Counted from the stretch's first letter, positions 1-11,863 are shown. The stretch is DNA of 64,000 nucleotides from Hoplostethus atlanticus (GCA_034670405.1 JAXDDX010000055.1:1247501-1311500); one strand, 5' to 3'. Program-made: numbers and translations. The notes: generated from the letters alone by a model not told the origin.

Positions 1-2023
1 GACTCCTCCAGAGCGGCAAGCCGCACAGTCATTCCCCCTGAGGGAAGTTACACTACTCATTATATTACTTTTCCGAAACGTTTTTGGAGTCTCATATGTA
101 ACTGCCACATACTGCTAGCGGACACCATCGTCCCTACGGTAAAAGTTAGGTCCTTTCCTAACCAAAAACCGTGGGTTGATAGATCCATCCGCGACGCTTT
201 GAACGCCCGTACTGCTGCCTATAACTCCGGTCTTGTATCCGGCAACATGGACGAGCACAAGGCAGCGTCCTATGGACTGAGAAGGGCGGTGAAGGAGGCC
301 AAGAGGAGGTACAGAGACAGAGTGGAGTCGCAGATGGAGCAGCGCGACACCAGACGCCTATGGCAGGGGCTACGGACTATAACAGACTACCAGGGCAGAC
401 CCCCCGCAATTGTGAGTGCCAACGCATCCCTAGCGGACGACCTGAACTCATTTTTTGCACGGTTTGAGGCTAGCATCAACAGCGCTAGCTCGCCGGGTAA
501 CAACATCACCGTTAGCGCAGCCGGAGTGAGTTATACCGCTGGGGATGAACACACACTCTCTGTGACCGAGCACAGTGTGAGGAGGGCTCTGACGAGGGTG
601 AACACCAGGAAAGCTGCTGGTCCAGATGGCATATCTGGGCGAGTACTGAAGACCTGTGCTAATCAGCTAGCTCCAGTGTTCACCACTATATTCAACATCT
701 CCCTGGCTGAGTCTGTGGTCCCCGCCTGCTTCAAGAGATCCACTATTGTCCCTGTGCCCAAGAATGCTTCTCCAGCATGCTTGAATGATTATCGACCGGT
801 GGCCCTCACCTCGGTGGTCATGAAATGCTTCGAGAGGCTGATTAAGGACTACATCTGCGCCTTCCTCCCTTGCTCCATGGACCCGCTGCAGTTTGCTTAT
901 CGTCCAAACAGATCCACAGATGATGCTGTCTCCCAGGTACTGCACACCACACTCTCTCATCTGGACAGCCGGAAGGGGGGCTATGTGAGACTGCTGTTCA
1001 TTGATTATAGTTCAGCTTTCAATACCATAGTCCCCACCAGACTGGCTGGCAAGCTGATTGAGCTGGGACTGAACACCCCCCTGTGTGCCTGGATCCTGGA
1101 CTTCCTGACCGCCAGGCCCCAGGTGGTCAGGGTGGGCAGACACACCTCCAACCCCCTCACCCTGAACACAGGATCCCCCCAGGGTTGCGTCCTCAGCCCC
1201 CTACTGTACTCCCTGTACACACATGACTGTGTGGCCAGGTTCAGCTCCAACTCCATCATTAAGTTTGCGGATGACACAGTGGTGGTGGGCCTGATCTCCA
1301 ACAACGACGAGAAGGCCTACCTGGAGGAAGTGGCTGACCTGTCACTCTGGTGCCAGGACAACAGCCTCCTCTTGAACGTCACCAAAACTAAGGAGCTGAT
1401 TGTGGACTTTAGGAGGACACAACAACAGAGGACGTACTCACCACTGGGGATTAATGGGACTACTGTGGAGAGGGTGAGCAGGTATAAATACCTGGGAGTC
1501 CACATCACCGAAGATCTCACATGGTCCACACACACTGACACTCTGGTGAGAAAGGCGAGGCAGCTCCTTTACCACCTCAGGCAGCTGAGGAAATTCAAAG
1601 TCTCCCGGAGGATCCTTCAGTCCTTCTACTCTGGAGCTGTAGGAGAGCATCCTGACAGGAAGCATCACTGCCTGGTTTGGCAACAGCTCCGCTCAGGACA
1701 GGAAGGCTCTGCAGAGAGTAGTGCGTTCGGCTGAACGCACTATTGGAACTACACTCCCCACCCTGCAGCACTTGTACACCAGGAGGTGCAGAACCAGAGC
1801 CTGCAGGATCATGAAGGATCCTCACCACCCCAACAACGGACTGTTTCAGCTGCTGCGGTCAGGCAAGCGCCTCCGTAGTCATGCTGCCAAAACAGAGAGA
1901 CTGAGACGGAGTTTCTTTCCTCAGGCCATCAGGACTGTGAACTCTGACCTCACCAGGGCCCCCACCAAGACACACACACTGCCCCTCTTATGCACACTCA
2001 CACACACACACACACACACTTAG
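1..2023 (+). pseudogene. LINE reverse transcriptase, frameshifted
   Basis: The reverse transcriptase of the LINE would copy element RNA at the chromosomal target (target-primed reverse transcription). The frame is open from base 1 to 1734, so the coding start, and any endonuclease domain, lies upstream of the window. Visible motifs are FIDYSSAFNT at about 997-1026 (motif A, catalytic Asp), GSPQGCVLSPLL at about 1168-1203, and FADD at 1264-1275 (motif C, catalytic Asp pair). A thumb/C-terminal segment follows, including the word RYKYLGVHI. Around 1641-1643 one extra G moves the reading into the next frame, where the C-terminal part runs from before 1721 to a stop at 2021-2023. This single insertion is the only disabling lesion seen, which suggests recent activity of the family. 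The function is certain at family level; clade assignment is less sure. Confidence 0.9.
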
Positions 2024-2293
2024 GTAATGACTACACATAATTTATAGTATATTACATTCATACGATTTCCCTTACCATTTCCAAAGTGCTCTTACTGTAT
2101 ATATTGTGTTGTTTTTTTAATATAAGAGCTCTTACTGTAATTACTGTAATACTGTAAATATTGTGTTGTTTTTTTACTGTAAATACTGTGTACTGTTGCC
2201 CTTTTGCACATTCCCAATGAGCATTGCCACTTTTCATTTCACTACACACCCCGTGTGTGTATGTGACAAATAAAGTTCTTGAATCTTGAATCT
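1..2293 (+). mobile_element. CR1/L2/Rex1-type LINE, 3' portion
   Basis: This is the 3' part of a non-LTR retrotransposon; its 5' part lies outside the window. It comprises a reverse-transcriptase coding region, a 3' UTR with a short (CA)n run at about 1998-2021 and repeated TTACTGTAA-like words at about 2090-2190, and a terminal 'aataaagttcttgaatctt' tail near 2269-2293. A short tail of repeated TTGAATC-type words is typical of some fish CR1/L2/Rex1 elements. No poly(A) tail is present. The exact family (Rex1/Babar against L2) cannot be settled without a library search. Few disabling changes are visible, so this is the youngest-looking LINE in the window. Confidence 0.9.
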
Positions 2294-3120
2294 TTCTATC
2301 AAAACCCCAAACAATATATTTCAGAATGGAAAAATCTATTAAAAAAGAAAAGAAATTGTGGATCACAAAAACGCTTTTTAATGTTGGGTCATAGAGTGAT
2401 ATGTGAAGTCTGCTGTCTATAGTATGGGTTGCACTGCCCCTTGCACTTTATTGTCCCTGTACCATGTGTGTCAGTATGTACTGTGAAACTGGAAGTTGTC
2501 CAAATGTCTCATCAATGCCACTAAGACAAATTCCTGGACATTCACTTTACCAATTACACTGATTCTGAGACCAATATGCATTTACAAACTGGGCCCTTTG
2601 AATCATGCTCGCTATATCGTATCCGACAGCTTTCTGGATTCCGGGGTTGCCAGCTTTCTCTAGCCATCCATGAGGGATCTAGTCATTTCATCTACAGCAC
2701 ATTAACTTTGCAAGTGTAAAAGGAAGGTGAGGCGTTGAACCGTGGGATGACTGGGATTCCCATGAGCCGGAGGGCTTAATGCCGGCTTCCCAGAATAGCT
2801 CTGCGCTTTAGGTCGCTACCGCAATACAGCCTTGAGGGCTGCAGGTGAACTTCCAAACCCCATTTGGAAAAGGAATTTGCTTTATTCGCACAGTGGCTTC
2901 TGGGTAGGAAACCCTAGGAAACCCTCACCCAGAAGACAGGACTATGGAAGGAGGCAAACTCAACTGGTCTATGGACAAAAACTTACTTTATCCTTTTGTA
3001 TTGTGAGAGATGAGCAAGAGCTGGAGAAGGCCCAAAATCCTGCATCAACCGGATTGAAGGGAACATTTAAGTTGATCCATAATGTTAGCAGCCCATGTTA
3101 ACACCTCATGTTGTTAAAAT
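2294..3120. other. gene-free, unclassified
   Basis: No convincing coding region or recognised repeat. Short open frames here show no motif. The segment separates two LINE copies and may itself be an old, unrecognisable repeat. Confidence 0.5.
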
Positions 3121-3129
3121 CATATTTGT

Positions 3130-3925
3130 CTCCACTACAAGTACTAACATACTTGGGTTCCTCAAGGTTCCATCCTTGGTCCTCTTCTCTTCTCTATCTA
3201 TGGGCTTCAACATCGCAACAAACATCGCTTTGCAGATGATTCACAGCTGTATTACCGGTGAACCCCAGCGACCCATAGCCTTGTCTCCTTACGCGACTGT
3301 TTAGCAGATATCAAATGTTGAATGTCTCAAAACTCTTTGTCCAGTCCTGTTTTTACCAGAAATAACATTTTTTCCTCCTTCCTGACACAGTAGAAGTTAT
3401 CCATCTCGTATTGATGACTGCAACCCTCTGTACTCTAGTCAGAAAACCCTGTCTCGTCTCCAGCTTGTTCAGAATGCAGCAGCAAGATCCCTGAGAAGAG
3501 CTAAGAGAGATCATGTAAGTCCCATTTCGGCAAATCTACACTGGCTGCCAGTTGATTTTAGAATTGCTTTCAAAATTTCACTCATTACTTTTAAAGCAAT
3601 AAGTGGCTCAGCCCCAGAGTATTTTTTAGAACTTTTACCTCCCTATGTTCAATCTTCAATCCAGTGACAAGCCTCTACTTGCTGTACCACAATCCACTCT
3701 GAAATCACATCTGTGGCTTCTTTTAAGACTGTACTGAAAACAAATTTTCATAACTTTACTTTTAATTGTTAATTTGTATAATTTCATTTTCATTTCATTT
3801 CATTTTTTAACTATTATTTTATTTAAAAAAATTGTTTTATGTTTTGATGTAAAGCACTTTGTAACCTTGTTATGAAAAGTGCTACACAAATAAAGTTCAC
3901 TTATTATTATTTATTAATATTATAA
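3130..3925 (+). mobile_element. decayed L2/CR1-type LINE, 3' fragment
   Basis: Reverse-transcriptase remnants are visible in broken frames. A PQGSILGP-like word lies at about 3160-3183, and an ADDSQ-like word (motif C) at about 3232-3246. After a gap come C-terminal words such as QLVQNAAARSLR and LHWLPVDFRI at about 3460-3560. The 3' end carries 'gtaaagcactttgtaacctt' followed by AAATAAA and an ATT-rich tail near 3850-3920, a common teleost L2/CR1 terminus. No frame is open across the fragment. The segment between the two coding parts is deleted, so this is a dead copy, older than the one at the window start. Confidence 0.85.
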
Positions 3926-5550
3926 TATTAATATTAATATTGCCACTTATTAATATAAGGAGCTCTGGCTCTGATGTACAATTCAATTAATTTTCTATTT
4001 TCATAGTTAAGGCAGACCGCGTCCATGACCAAACAGTACTTTCTTTGTTAATGTTGTTTTTCTCAAGTGGTAAACAATCTGACTTCCACTGCTGGGCTTG
4101 TTGTGAAGAAGTAGGCATGCAGAAAAATAGCTGAATGCAATGGATGTTCTCAAACAAGTTGGAACATACACATACACTATACGCTTATTCCTGTAAAGTG
4201 ACACATTTGTACAATTTGCTGATATCCCCTTTTTGGAATACACCAAATTCCAGGATATTCCAGAAATTCCTTAGCCAGTAGGAACCCCATTTATAGTCAC
4301 TGTTTATACTAGCTGTGTCTGCTAGCTAACACCTTTAGCGTGACCATAGCTGGTTAAAACTGATGTGCAAATCTAGTTGTCGGATACAACGTGACCTAGC
4401 TGGTTTGGAGATAAATATGATGTTGACAACATGAAGTAGCCGTCTGCTTTACTGTCTTCCGCGTAATGCGACCCAAATCAAATATGGCCGTGAATAAAGC
4501 GCATTACGCATAGTTTAGCGCTACGGTAGCAGGTTTGAAAGGCATGAAATCAGCCACACCGACTCAGGAGTAGAGAGATCTTCAATTTTATTGGACCTGC
4601 ACAGTAGCATGTGGCAGTTAGCATCAGTTAGCGCACAGGCTATACGATACACAGAGGGCTCTCTCCGTCTCCCTGTGGCGGCATTCACAATGCTTTGGCC
4701 CACATGATATAAGCATTTACAAAAGGAAGTATATGCCAAATGTGTACAGTATTTAGGATTATGATTTATGATTATGATGCTCTTTTTTTTATATTCTATA
4801 GAAAACCTACAAATCAATTAACTCAATCTGTTAATCACATTAAGAATAAAATACATAATACAAAAATGTGATTGTAGTGGACTTTTTTACATTTCATATC
4901 CTTTAGCTGTGACATATGTTAATGTAAATGCCTCACAGATTAGTTATTTTTCATGCAACCCATTTTGACATTCAGAAAAGTGCTAACAAGTTAACACGGA
5001 CAAAACAATAGTGTTTACATCCATTCATTAAGCGCGTAGTCATCTCACACAAATTGAAAAACACCTCAGCGTTCTCGAGACATCAGAATGACACAAAAAC
5101 AACAAAGAGAACTAGGAGAGAGAGAGAGCTTTGTCACACATCTTCACACACCCCGTTAAAGGTTTTAAGTCACGTCAAAGGCATACGTTAACATTTGTTT
5201 ACACGTATAAAGATAAAATACAAAGTTTTGAAGAAGTTCACCAATAAATAACAAAATAAAACAATGGAAAACTATAAAAGAAAATGGACTCGGCTACACT
5301 TGTGAGGAGGTCATTCTGGGTTCGTGTTTGGACATGGCTGATGTGGTTTTAATGGTCTCACACCACAAAGCTCAAACATAAGCAGGCAATTGCGCTCTCT
5401 TCTTCGTATCCCTCTGCCTCCTTTAGCTCTCTTATCTTTACTCTTTATTGCCGGCTACCTCCCCATTGCTTTTTAAAGGGTGCATTCAAACGCACAGGCA
5501 AACTAATACAGTGGATAATACACACATATATACAGACACAGTTTAACAGA
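3926..5550. other. gene-free, AT-rich, unclassified
   Basis: No gene or recognised mobile element. The base composition is AT-rich, with a short ATT/AAT run just after the LINE tail (3903-3950). A weak inverted pair of GCGTAATGCG-type words lies near 4461 and 4499. Open frames lack any motif. Confidence 0.5.
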
Positions 5551-5551
5551 G

Positions 5552-5552
5552 G

Positions 5553-5591
<39 letters not shown>

Positions 5592-5592
5592 A
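5552..5592. repeat. (CT)n(CA)n compound microsatellite
   Basis: A CT run passes directly into a CA run. Confidence 0.95.
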
Positions 5593-6269
5593 GACAGATC
5601 ATGACTAATAGGGGGGTGCATTTCAGCCACTCTGACGCCACCCTGGCAGGTGTTTATGTGAGCAATCCATGGAAAAAAAACGGAGTGGACGAGCCAAGGG
5701 AAAGGTTGAGAATTAAGAGGAACTTGTTGTTCGCCGATGGCTGAGAATTACAGTGTTTTGCTGCATAAGTGCCTGGCGAGAGAGTTGTCACACCTATCCT
5801 AAAAGCTGCAATTTTGCACTTTGCATGGATTTCCGCAACACTGTACAACCCTCTCTGCAAAAGAGTCAAAACGCTTCAACTCCGGGGCAGGTTATTCGGC
5901 CGTCATGGTGAAAAAAATGTCATGTGAAAGTGCGAAAGACCTCAAATGGACTCTTCTCCGTCACTTTTTGACCGGCATTCTTTTCCATCAGTTGTCATAG
6001 GAACAGGTCCTCTGCAGGGATGGATGACATTGAGAGGTCAGTGCTTTATTTTCCACAGATATGACAAAGTGTAGCTACAGAAAACGGGTCTGTTTGCCTT
6101 CTTTGATTCCCCCCCACCCCCACTCTTTCTCTTCACTTGAATCTGGAGGCTGTGCAGTGTGTAGATAGCTAGCTGTGTGTGTGAGTGTTTGTGGGGGTGG
6201 GGTATTAGGAGGGTATTAGCAGGAAGGAAATGAAGAACCCTGAGATTTGGTTACAAGCAACCTGAGAGC

Positions 6270-6271
<2 letters not shown>
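5593..6271. other. gene-free
   Basis: No gene or named repeat recognised. Non-repetitive sequence with a GT-rich stretch near 6170-6200. Confidence 0.4.

Positions 6272-6325
<54 letters not shown>
6272..6325. repeat. (GA)n microsatellite
   Basis: About 27 uninterrupted GA units, followed by a purine-rich region to about 6490. A mirror-symmetric purine tract of this kind can form H-DNA. Confidence 0.95.
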
Positions 6326-6332
<7 letters not shown>

Positions 6333-6499
6333 AAGCAGAGAGAGGGAGAAAAACAAAGGGAAAAGAGAAAGAGAGGTGGGAGGGAGGGTCGATTCTGATG
6401 CAAGAGTAAGACGATGAGAGGGAGAGGGGAATGGATAGCTTGAGAAAGAAAAGAAAGAAAGAATGAAAGAAAGAGAGAAAAACTATGAAGGAAAGAAGC

Positions 6500-6930
6500 G
6501 GCGGTAATAATGGATGTTGGAGCCGACGGAGGAATGAGTCATAACTCAGCTTCATTAGTAAGTATGTCTCTTGACCTATCGGCATCCACAGCGCACCACG
6601 TAATCCCTGCACATCGATCCAGTGACCTCCTAAACCGGAGAATAGTTACTGCTCTTTATTGTTTTAGCAACCGAGCTCCTATATATTCCCACCCCCCACC
6701 ACCCCTTCCTCCCCCTCCCTCCTCGCCGTGTCGATATTTAACTTCTGCAAATGAGCACGGAGGTCAGGATTTGTTTGTGCGCCCGGTGGGGCCAGTGGAG
6801 CTCCTACATTGGGTATTTGAAAACAGTCCACGTGGTATCCTTTTTGTTTCAAAACGCTATATATATACCTGTATGTATATCCGTTTCAGGATAGAGCATA
6901 TAATTGTTGTGCACATTGTGTTTTAGTGGT
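6500..6930. other. non-repetitive block, possible regulatory DNA
   Basis: Balanced-composition sequence with no simple repeats apart from a C-rich run near 6690-6725. It contains TGAGTCA-like and CACGTG-like words (about 6535 and 6829). The open frames here have no protein motif. A regulatory role is inferred from appearance only. Confidence 0.25.
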
Positions 6931-8985
6931 ACCCAGTCATTATCTCATGCCCTCATCACAATAATTATCATGCACTCACGATCATAATGCCATAATGCAC
7001 CACTTCAAGTGTTCCCAAAACCATGAGTTTCACTATTCAGTTAAACAGCCATATAAACCATAAAAATCTATTTAAAAAAATAAAAAATAAAAAGCCACTA
7101 ATTTGTGTTATTTTCCTTAAAGGACCCTATCCTCATATAACTGAAATTTGCTTTGATGCTACACACTGTGATTGATTTCAAGTCATCAAGGTTTATGTGG
7201 GAAATAAAACAGATGGGTAAACAGTTACTGGATTTCACCGTTCAGTATCTCTCACATGCAAAGGAAGCGTTACCTGACTCACCCCCGCTGTGATATAAAT
7301 AGGTACCATCGTTTTCTGCTAATAAATCATTTAATAAGGATACGTGTCACCTTTTTTTAAAAATGATGGACGTCTCATTTTAGAAAAAAAGAAAAAAAAA
7401 AACGTAAATTATATCTTGGGGAATGGCTACGTCAAAATGCTGAAATTAGCTGTCACCTCCTACTGACAGCGGTGTCTCGGTGTGTTATGACCAGTGGCAT
7501 GGTAATGGATAAAAAGGTGGATAAACTATGACTTCCATTCCGTGATCATCATAAGGCAAGAAAATATATATATATATTTTCCGAAAAGGCTTAATTCATG
7601 CCTTTCATTTTCATTTAAAAAAAAAAAAAAGCAATATGAGTACATGTACATAGGCCATTTGAAGTGTAGTTACTGTACATCACATTTATGTCAGGGGTGT
7701 TTTTATATTTTATATGCCATTACAAGCAAATACTTGACGTTATAAATCATCAGGTTCTTTTAGATAGTGTCATGTTTATAGTTGCGTGTGTTACAGGTGA
7801 TAAATGTGTCCTATAAACACGTACTTTGTAGACAGTTGTCACTTAATATGAAGAACACTCTCATTTCGCAGCTTTACGATTTATGTTAGGATAAACAGTG
7901 GGTTGGGTGGGTTTACTCTCCGCTACATCTCCGGTTATGGCTCTAGAGGAGAGAGTTTAATCAGAGCCATGCTCGCAGAAGCCCTGTCGGTAGTTTGTTC
8001 CGAGCGAGCAACATACAAATTCAAGCCGACTGCGTGGTATGCGTCTACAACAACGTGGGAGAATTGTCCCGCTTCTGAATCAATGGCCAATTCAATTTCA
8101 TGCACCATGCTGACATTTAGCCAACAAAGCCAGAAAGGTTAATGGAATTCCATATGTACGCAGGCCCGCCCGGTACAGTGGCCGATTGTATCGCAATGCT
8201 ACTTAGCAGGAAAAGCCAAACTAAAGGGAGAAAATCCTCCCCCGGCTAAGCCTCATATCAGCCCGCTTTTCACACAAGGCCGGCTGGACGAGAGCGCATT
8301 ACATTTGCTTCTCTATCAGTCTGCCTGTCTGCCACCTACCTTTTTACCAACTTCTGCCTGCTTTTCAATTCTCTCTATCTCTTTGACTGCTTCTCTGTGT
8401 GTCGGTCTTTCTCTCTCTGTTCACTTCATCTTCCGTCTGTCTTGTGTTTTTGTCTGTCTGTCTGTCTACCTTCCTGACTGTCTTTCTGTTTGTCTGTCTA
8501 CTTGTTTGTATCTGCCTGTCCTCGTCTTCGGTCTATGTACCTCCCTGCCTTTCCCTAGCTGTCTTTTCTCTGCAGCAGCACAAGAAGACATAACACCCAC
8601 CCAATCATGATATAATCACTCTGGTGTTACTTGTTATTTCTCTGATGGAAATGGAATCGGAATAAAGGGACAGGCTGATGAGAATGTCTCCCTATCTCTA
8701 TACCTGATGCAATTTTGGCTGCGGGTTGTTACAATGGCTGGAAGCGGCGTAGCAAACTAGAGGTGCTGTTAGCTGCCAGCTTCCTCAAGCCCCACTAGCT
8801 GTAGTGATGAGAGCAGTGTGGACACCGGGTACTGGCTACTGTAATGCAGCTGGACAGCTTGTACAAAAACACAATTACCCAAACACAAGGGAGAGGCGCT
8901 CGCCCTGTTGCCCTCGATCCACTGACCAACTGGGGGTGAATGGACTGGACGCAGCCAATAGAGCGTTTAGAGACCAGGAATGCAC
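6931..8985. other. gene-free, one possible regulatory block
   Basis: No gene found. The segment is AT-rich to about 7850 with A/T runs. A non-repetitive block at about 7870-8280 could be conserved non-coding DNA. A CT-rich tract with degenerate CTGT units lies at about 8300-8540. An open frame in the CTGT tract is a by-product of its composition. Confidence 0.4.
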
Positions 8986-9800
8986 GCACGCCACATGGCA
9001 TGGGATTTGTAATGCCCATTACGGAATACACAAAACACAATATGGAATGCATGTTGCACATTGTTGCATGCAACAGGGGGATGCACAACATGCAACATTG
9101 GATACACACTTGACACAGGTTTACACACAGGCATCAAGGGATTTACAATGGATACACACACACAACATGGAATATATGTGTGCAACATGGGATGCACAAC
9201 ATCCAACAAGGGATTCACAACATCCAACCGGGGATGCACAACATCCAACAGGGGATGCACAACATCCATCGGGGGATGCACAACATCCAACGAGGGATGC
9301 ACAACATGCAACGGGGGATGCACAACTCCAACAGGGGATGCACAACATCCATCGGGGGATGCACAACATCCAACGAGGGATGCACAACATGCAACGGGGG
9401 ATGCACAACATCCAACAGGGGACTCACAACATCCAACAGGGGATTCACAACATCCAACAGGGGATGCACAACATGCAACAGGGGATGCACAACATCCAAC
9501 CAGGGATGCACAACATGCAACAGGGGATGCACAACATCCAACGGGATGCATTACATCCAACCGGGGATGCACAACATGCAACAGGAGATACACAACATCC
9601 AACAGGGGATGCACAACATCCAACTGGGAATGCACAACATGCAACAGGGGATGCACAACATCCAACAGGGGATTCACAACATCCAACAGGGGATGCACAA
9701 CATCCAACAGGGGATGCATAACATCCAACCGGGAATGCACAACATGCAACACGGGATGCACAACATCCAACAGGGGATGCACAACATGCACACATGCATT
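8986..9800. repeat. 21-bp minisatellite, about 29 units plus degenerate flank
   Basis: The unit is GGGATGCACAACATCCAAC plus two variable bases (21 bp). Clear units run from 9189 (9189-9209, 9210-9230, 9231-9251 and so on) to about 9790. Units vary mainly at ATCCAAC against ATGCAAC and at the last two bases, and two units are one or two bases short. A degenerate zone with words such as 'atggaatgcatg' precedes the array from about 8990. Because 21 is a multiple of three, several frames stay open on both strands and give 7-residue peptide repeats (for example GDAQHPT). These are not considered genes: there is no non-repeat domain, and all frames are equally open. Confidence 0.95.
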
Positions 9801-10240
9801 ACAGGATACACACTTGCAAAACAAGCAACATGAGCAGCCATTCTCAATAAACTGAAAGGCAATTGACTCGCACCCTGGCGGATGCTGATGCACATGGATC
9901 GATGTGTGCACAAGATAGTCTGACCAATATGGGCTTTTTTGGGGGGGCTTTTTCATGTCAACAATTCCCTAAAAGTAAAAGTAAAGTGGAAACATTTAAC
10001 ATTTAAAAAAGTGGAAAGCATTTAGAGCATGAGGCACTAAAACCTAAACCATCAAAATCCAGGATAATTTAAAAAATCAGGTTAAGGGCTTCCCATAGAC
10101 AACCAGTGTAGTATTGGTCAATTATACAATACGTGTATATGTAATCAAACTGCATCATAACCATCATTTTGGAGGTGGACAACACTGACTGCCCGATACC
10201 TGATTTTTGATAAAAGGCACAATGTATCGGCGCTCCAATA

Positions 10241-10819
10241 TACACTATATGGACCAAAAGTCAGTGGACACCCCTACTAGTTATTGAGTTCAGGTCTTTC
10301 AGCCACCCTGTTTTTCAGGGTTTGGGCTTGGCCCCTGAGTTCCAGTGAAGGGTAATCTTAATGCTACAGGATACCAAGACATTTTAGCCAATTGGGCGCT
10401 TCCAACTTTGTGGCAAAAGTTTGGGGAAGGCCCTTTGCTGTTCCAGCATGACTGTGCCCCTGTGCACAAAGCGAGGTCCATAAAGACATGGTTAGACGAG
10501 TTTGGTGTGGAGGAACTCGATTGGCCTGCACAGAGCCCTGACCTCAACACCTTTGGGAGGAATTAGAATGCCGATTGCGAGCCAGGCCTTCTCGTCACAT
10601 CACTTCCTCACCTCACAAATGCTCTTTTGGCTGAATGGGCACAAATTCCCACAGAGACGCTCCAAAAGCTTGTGGAAAGCCTTCCCAGAAGAGTGGCGGC
10701 TGTTATAGCCGCAAAGGGTCCAACTCCATATTAATGCCCATGGTTTTAGAATGGGATGTCCAGCAAGCTCATATAGGTGTGATGGTCAGGTGTCCACTGA
10801 CTTTTGGCCATATAGTGTA
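10241..10819 (+). mobile_element. Tc1/mariner element, internally deleted
   Basis: Terminal inverted repeats are seen directly: 'cactatatggaccaaaagtc' at 10243-10262 and its complement ending 'ccatatagtg' at 10817, about 29 bp with one mismatch. TA dinucleotides flank both ends (10241-10242 and 10818-10819), the usual Tc1/mariner target duplication. The element is only about 575 bp, against roughly 1.2-1.6 kb for complete family members, because the N-terminal half of the transposase is missing. Confidence 0.93.
10345..10734 (+). pseudogene. Tc1-like transposase, C-terminal half, broken
   Basis: This is a remnant of a DDE transposase, the enzyme that excises and inserts Tc1/mariner elements at TA sites. 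The first frame (10345-10566) shows EGxLNATGYQDIL-like sequence just upstream, then FQHDCAPVHKA (second catalytic Asp) and LDWPAQSPDLN. Right after SPDLN the sequence jumps to a TFGRN ending. Compared with the family pattern (SPDLNPIEHLW), about 10 bases are missing, which removes the segment that carries the catalytic Glu and shifts the frame. Downstream frames keep LxxALLAEWAQIP and LPRRVAAVIAAKG words and a stop at 10732-10734. The helix-turn-helix DNA-binding region is absent. The product would be inactive. Confidence 0.88.
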
Positions 10820-10845
10820 TCTGTGTAACTCTAGCACACTACATG

Positions 10846-11282
10846 CACACGTGTAGACCTTGTAAACAATCAGAACCAAAATCAGAAACACATTAAATCT
10901 ACAAGAATCTGTCTTGGAGATATTAGTGCAGACATAACAACTTACAAAGTTTCTGAGTACAAACTGAGATGCAGTACAAGGACAACAAGACCTCACATAC
11001 AGAGACACACACCAAACACACACACACACACACACTCTCTGGTCACTGACACAACCTAGAGGAGAGGAAAAACTACAAAGCAGCTGAAACAAAACCCTCG
11101 TTGTTTGAGAAGAAAGGGTGAAGGCAGAGTGCAGCGAGACAAGAACAGAGAGATGGGGAGGACTGGGGTTGGAGGGCCTGTCTCTTTCAGGGGAGCTTTT
11201 TTGTTTATACTATATTCCGTCTGTATCGTGTTACAGCTCCGGTGCCTCTCTCTGAGAGAGGCTTGGCTTAAAGAGTTGAAGG
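10846..11282. other. gene-free with CA tract
   Basis: No gene recognised. A (CA)n run lies near 11015-11034. The rest is unclassified. Confidence 0.5.
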
Positions 11283-11287
11283 AAGAG

Positions 11288-11337
<50 letters not shown>

Positions 11338-11362
11338 GAGAGAGAGAAAAGAGAGAGAGAGG
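11283..11362. repeat. imperfect (GA)n tract
   Basis: A GA run with interruptions (GAGAAGAG, GAGGAG). A second GA run lies at about 11500-11528. Confidence 0.93.
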
Positions 11363-11496
11363 CCCAGCAGGGAATACCAGGTCACAAAAGATTTACTTCA
11401 CCCCTGTCCAGAAACCAGTTTTTCAAGCAAGAACAATACAGTGAAGGGTGAAGAAAAGAAATGGAGCAAGATGGGCAGGGCCAGGTGGAGAAAGAG

Positions 11497-11530
<34 letters not shown>

Positions 11531-11863
11531 GGAGGATTGATGGCACAGCAAGGAGAAATATAGAGAGGAAAAAAGGTAAGGAGTCCCAGAGTTCAGTCTC
11601 GGGGGGGATCCCTCGGCTGGCGTCGGCTTCAAAGCATTTCGAAATTGAAAAAGCGAATTGAGAGCACGATGGGATGAGATGGAGAGGGGAGGGGAGCGGG
11701 AGCGAGGGAAGGAGAGAGGGGTGGAAAGAGAGAAAGAGACAAAGGAGGGGGAGAGGGGTGAGGTTCCCCGTGGATGAGCTCTGCATTTGAATTTGAAATT
11801 GGAAACGGAGTGGCAGGTCACTCCTCGGCATTGCAGCTAATGCCGCTATCTCTCTATGAGAAT

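Larger units (their letters stand above)
9917..10845 (+). mobile_element. family A dispersed repeat, copy 1 (split)
   Basis: This is one of at least four related segments in the window. Its 5' end 'tctgaccaatatgggctttt' resembles the starts near 50247 and 57612. Its core 'caggttaagggcttcccata' at 10078-10097 matches the cores at 52404 and 62174. Its 3' end 'cacaatgtatcgg' resembles the 3' ends at 58011 and 62318. A Tc1/mariner element splits it at 10241-10819, and the matching sequence resumes after it with a TAACT word (about 10826-10830). The ends suggest short inverted repeats of the type GTTAGACCGATAT, so a non-autonomous DNA transposon is likely. I do not recognise the family name. Confidence 0.65.

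Noticed and set aside
8986..9800. CRISPR-like array of regular repeats
   Set aside because: Repeats are contiguous with no unique spacers, and the context is vertebrate.
8804..9956. Several long open frames on both strands (up to about 330 codons)
   Set aside because: They are produced by the 21-bp period, are open in several frames at once, and contain no non-repeat domain.
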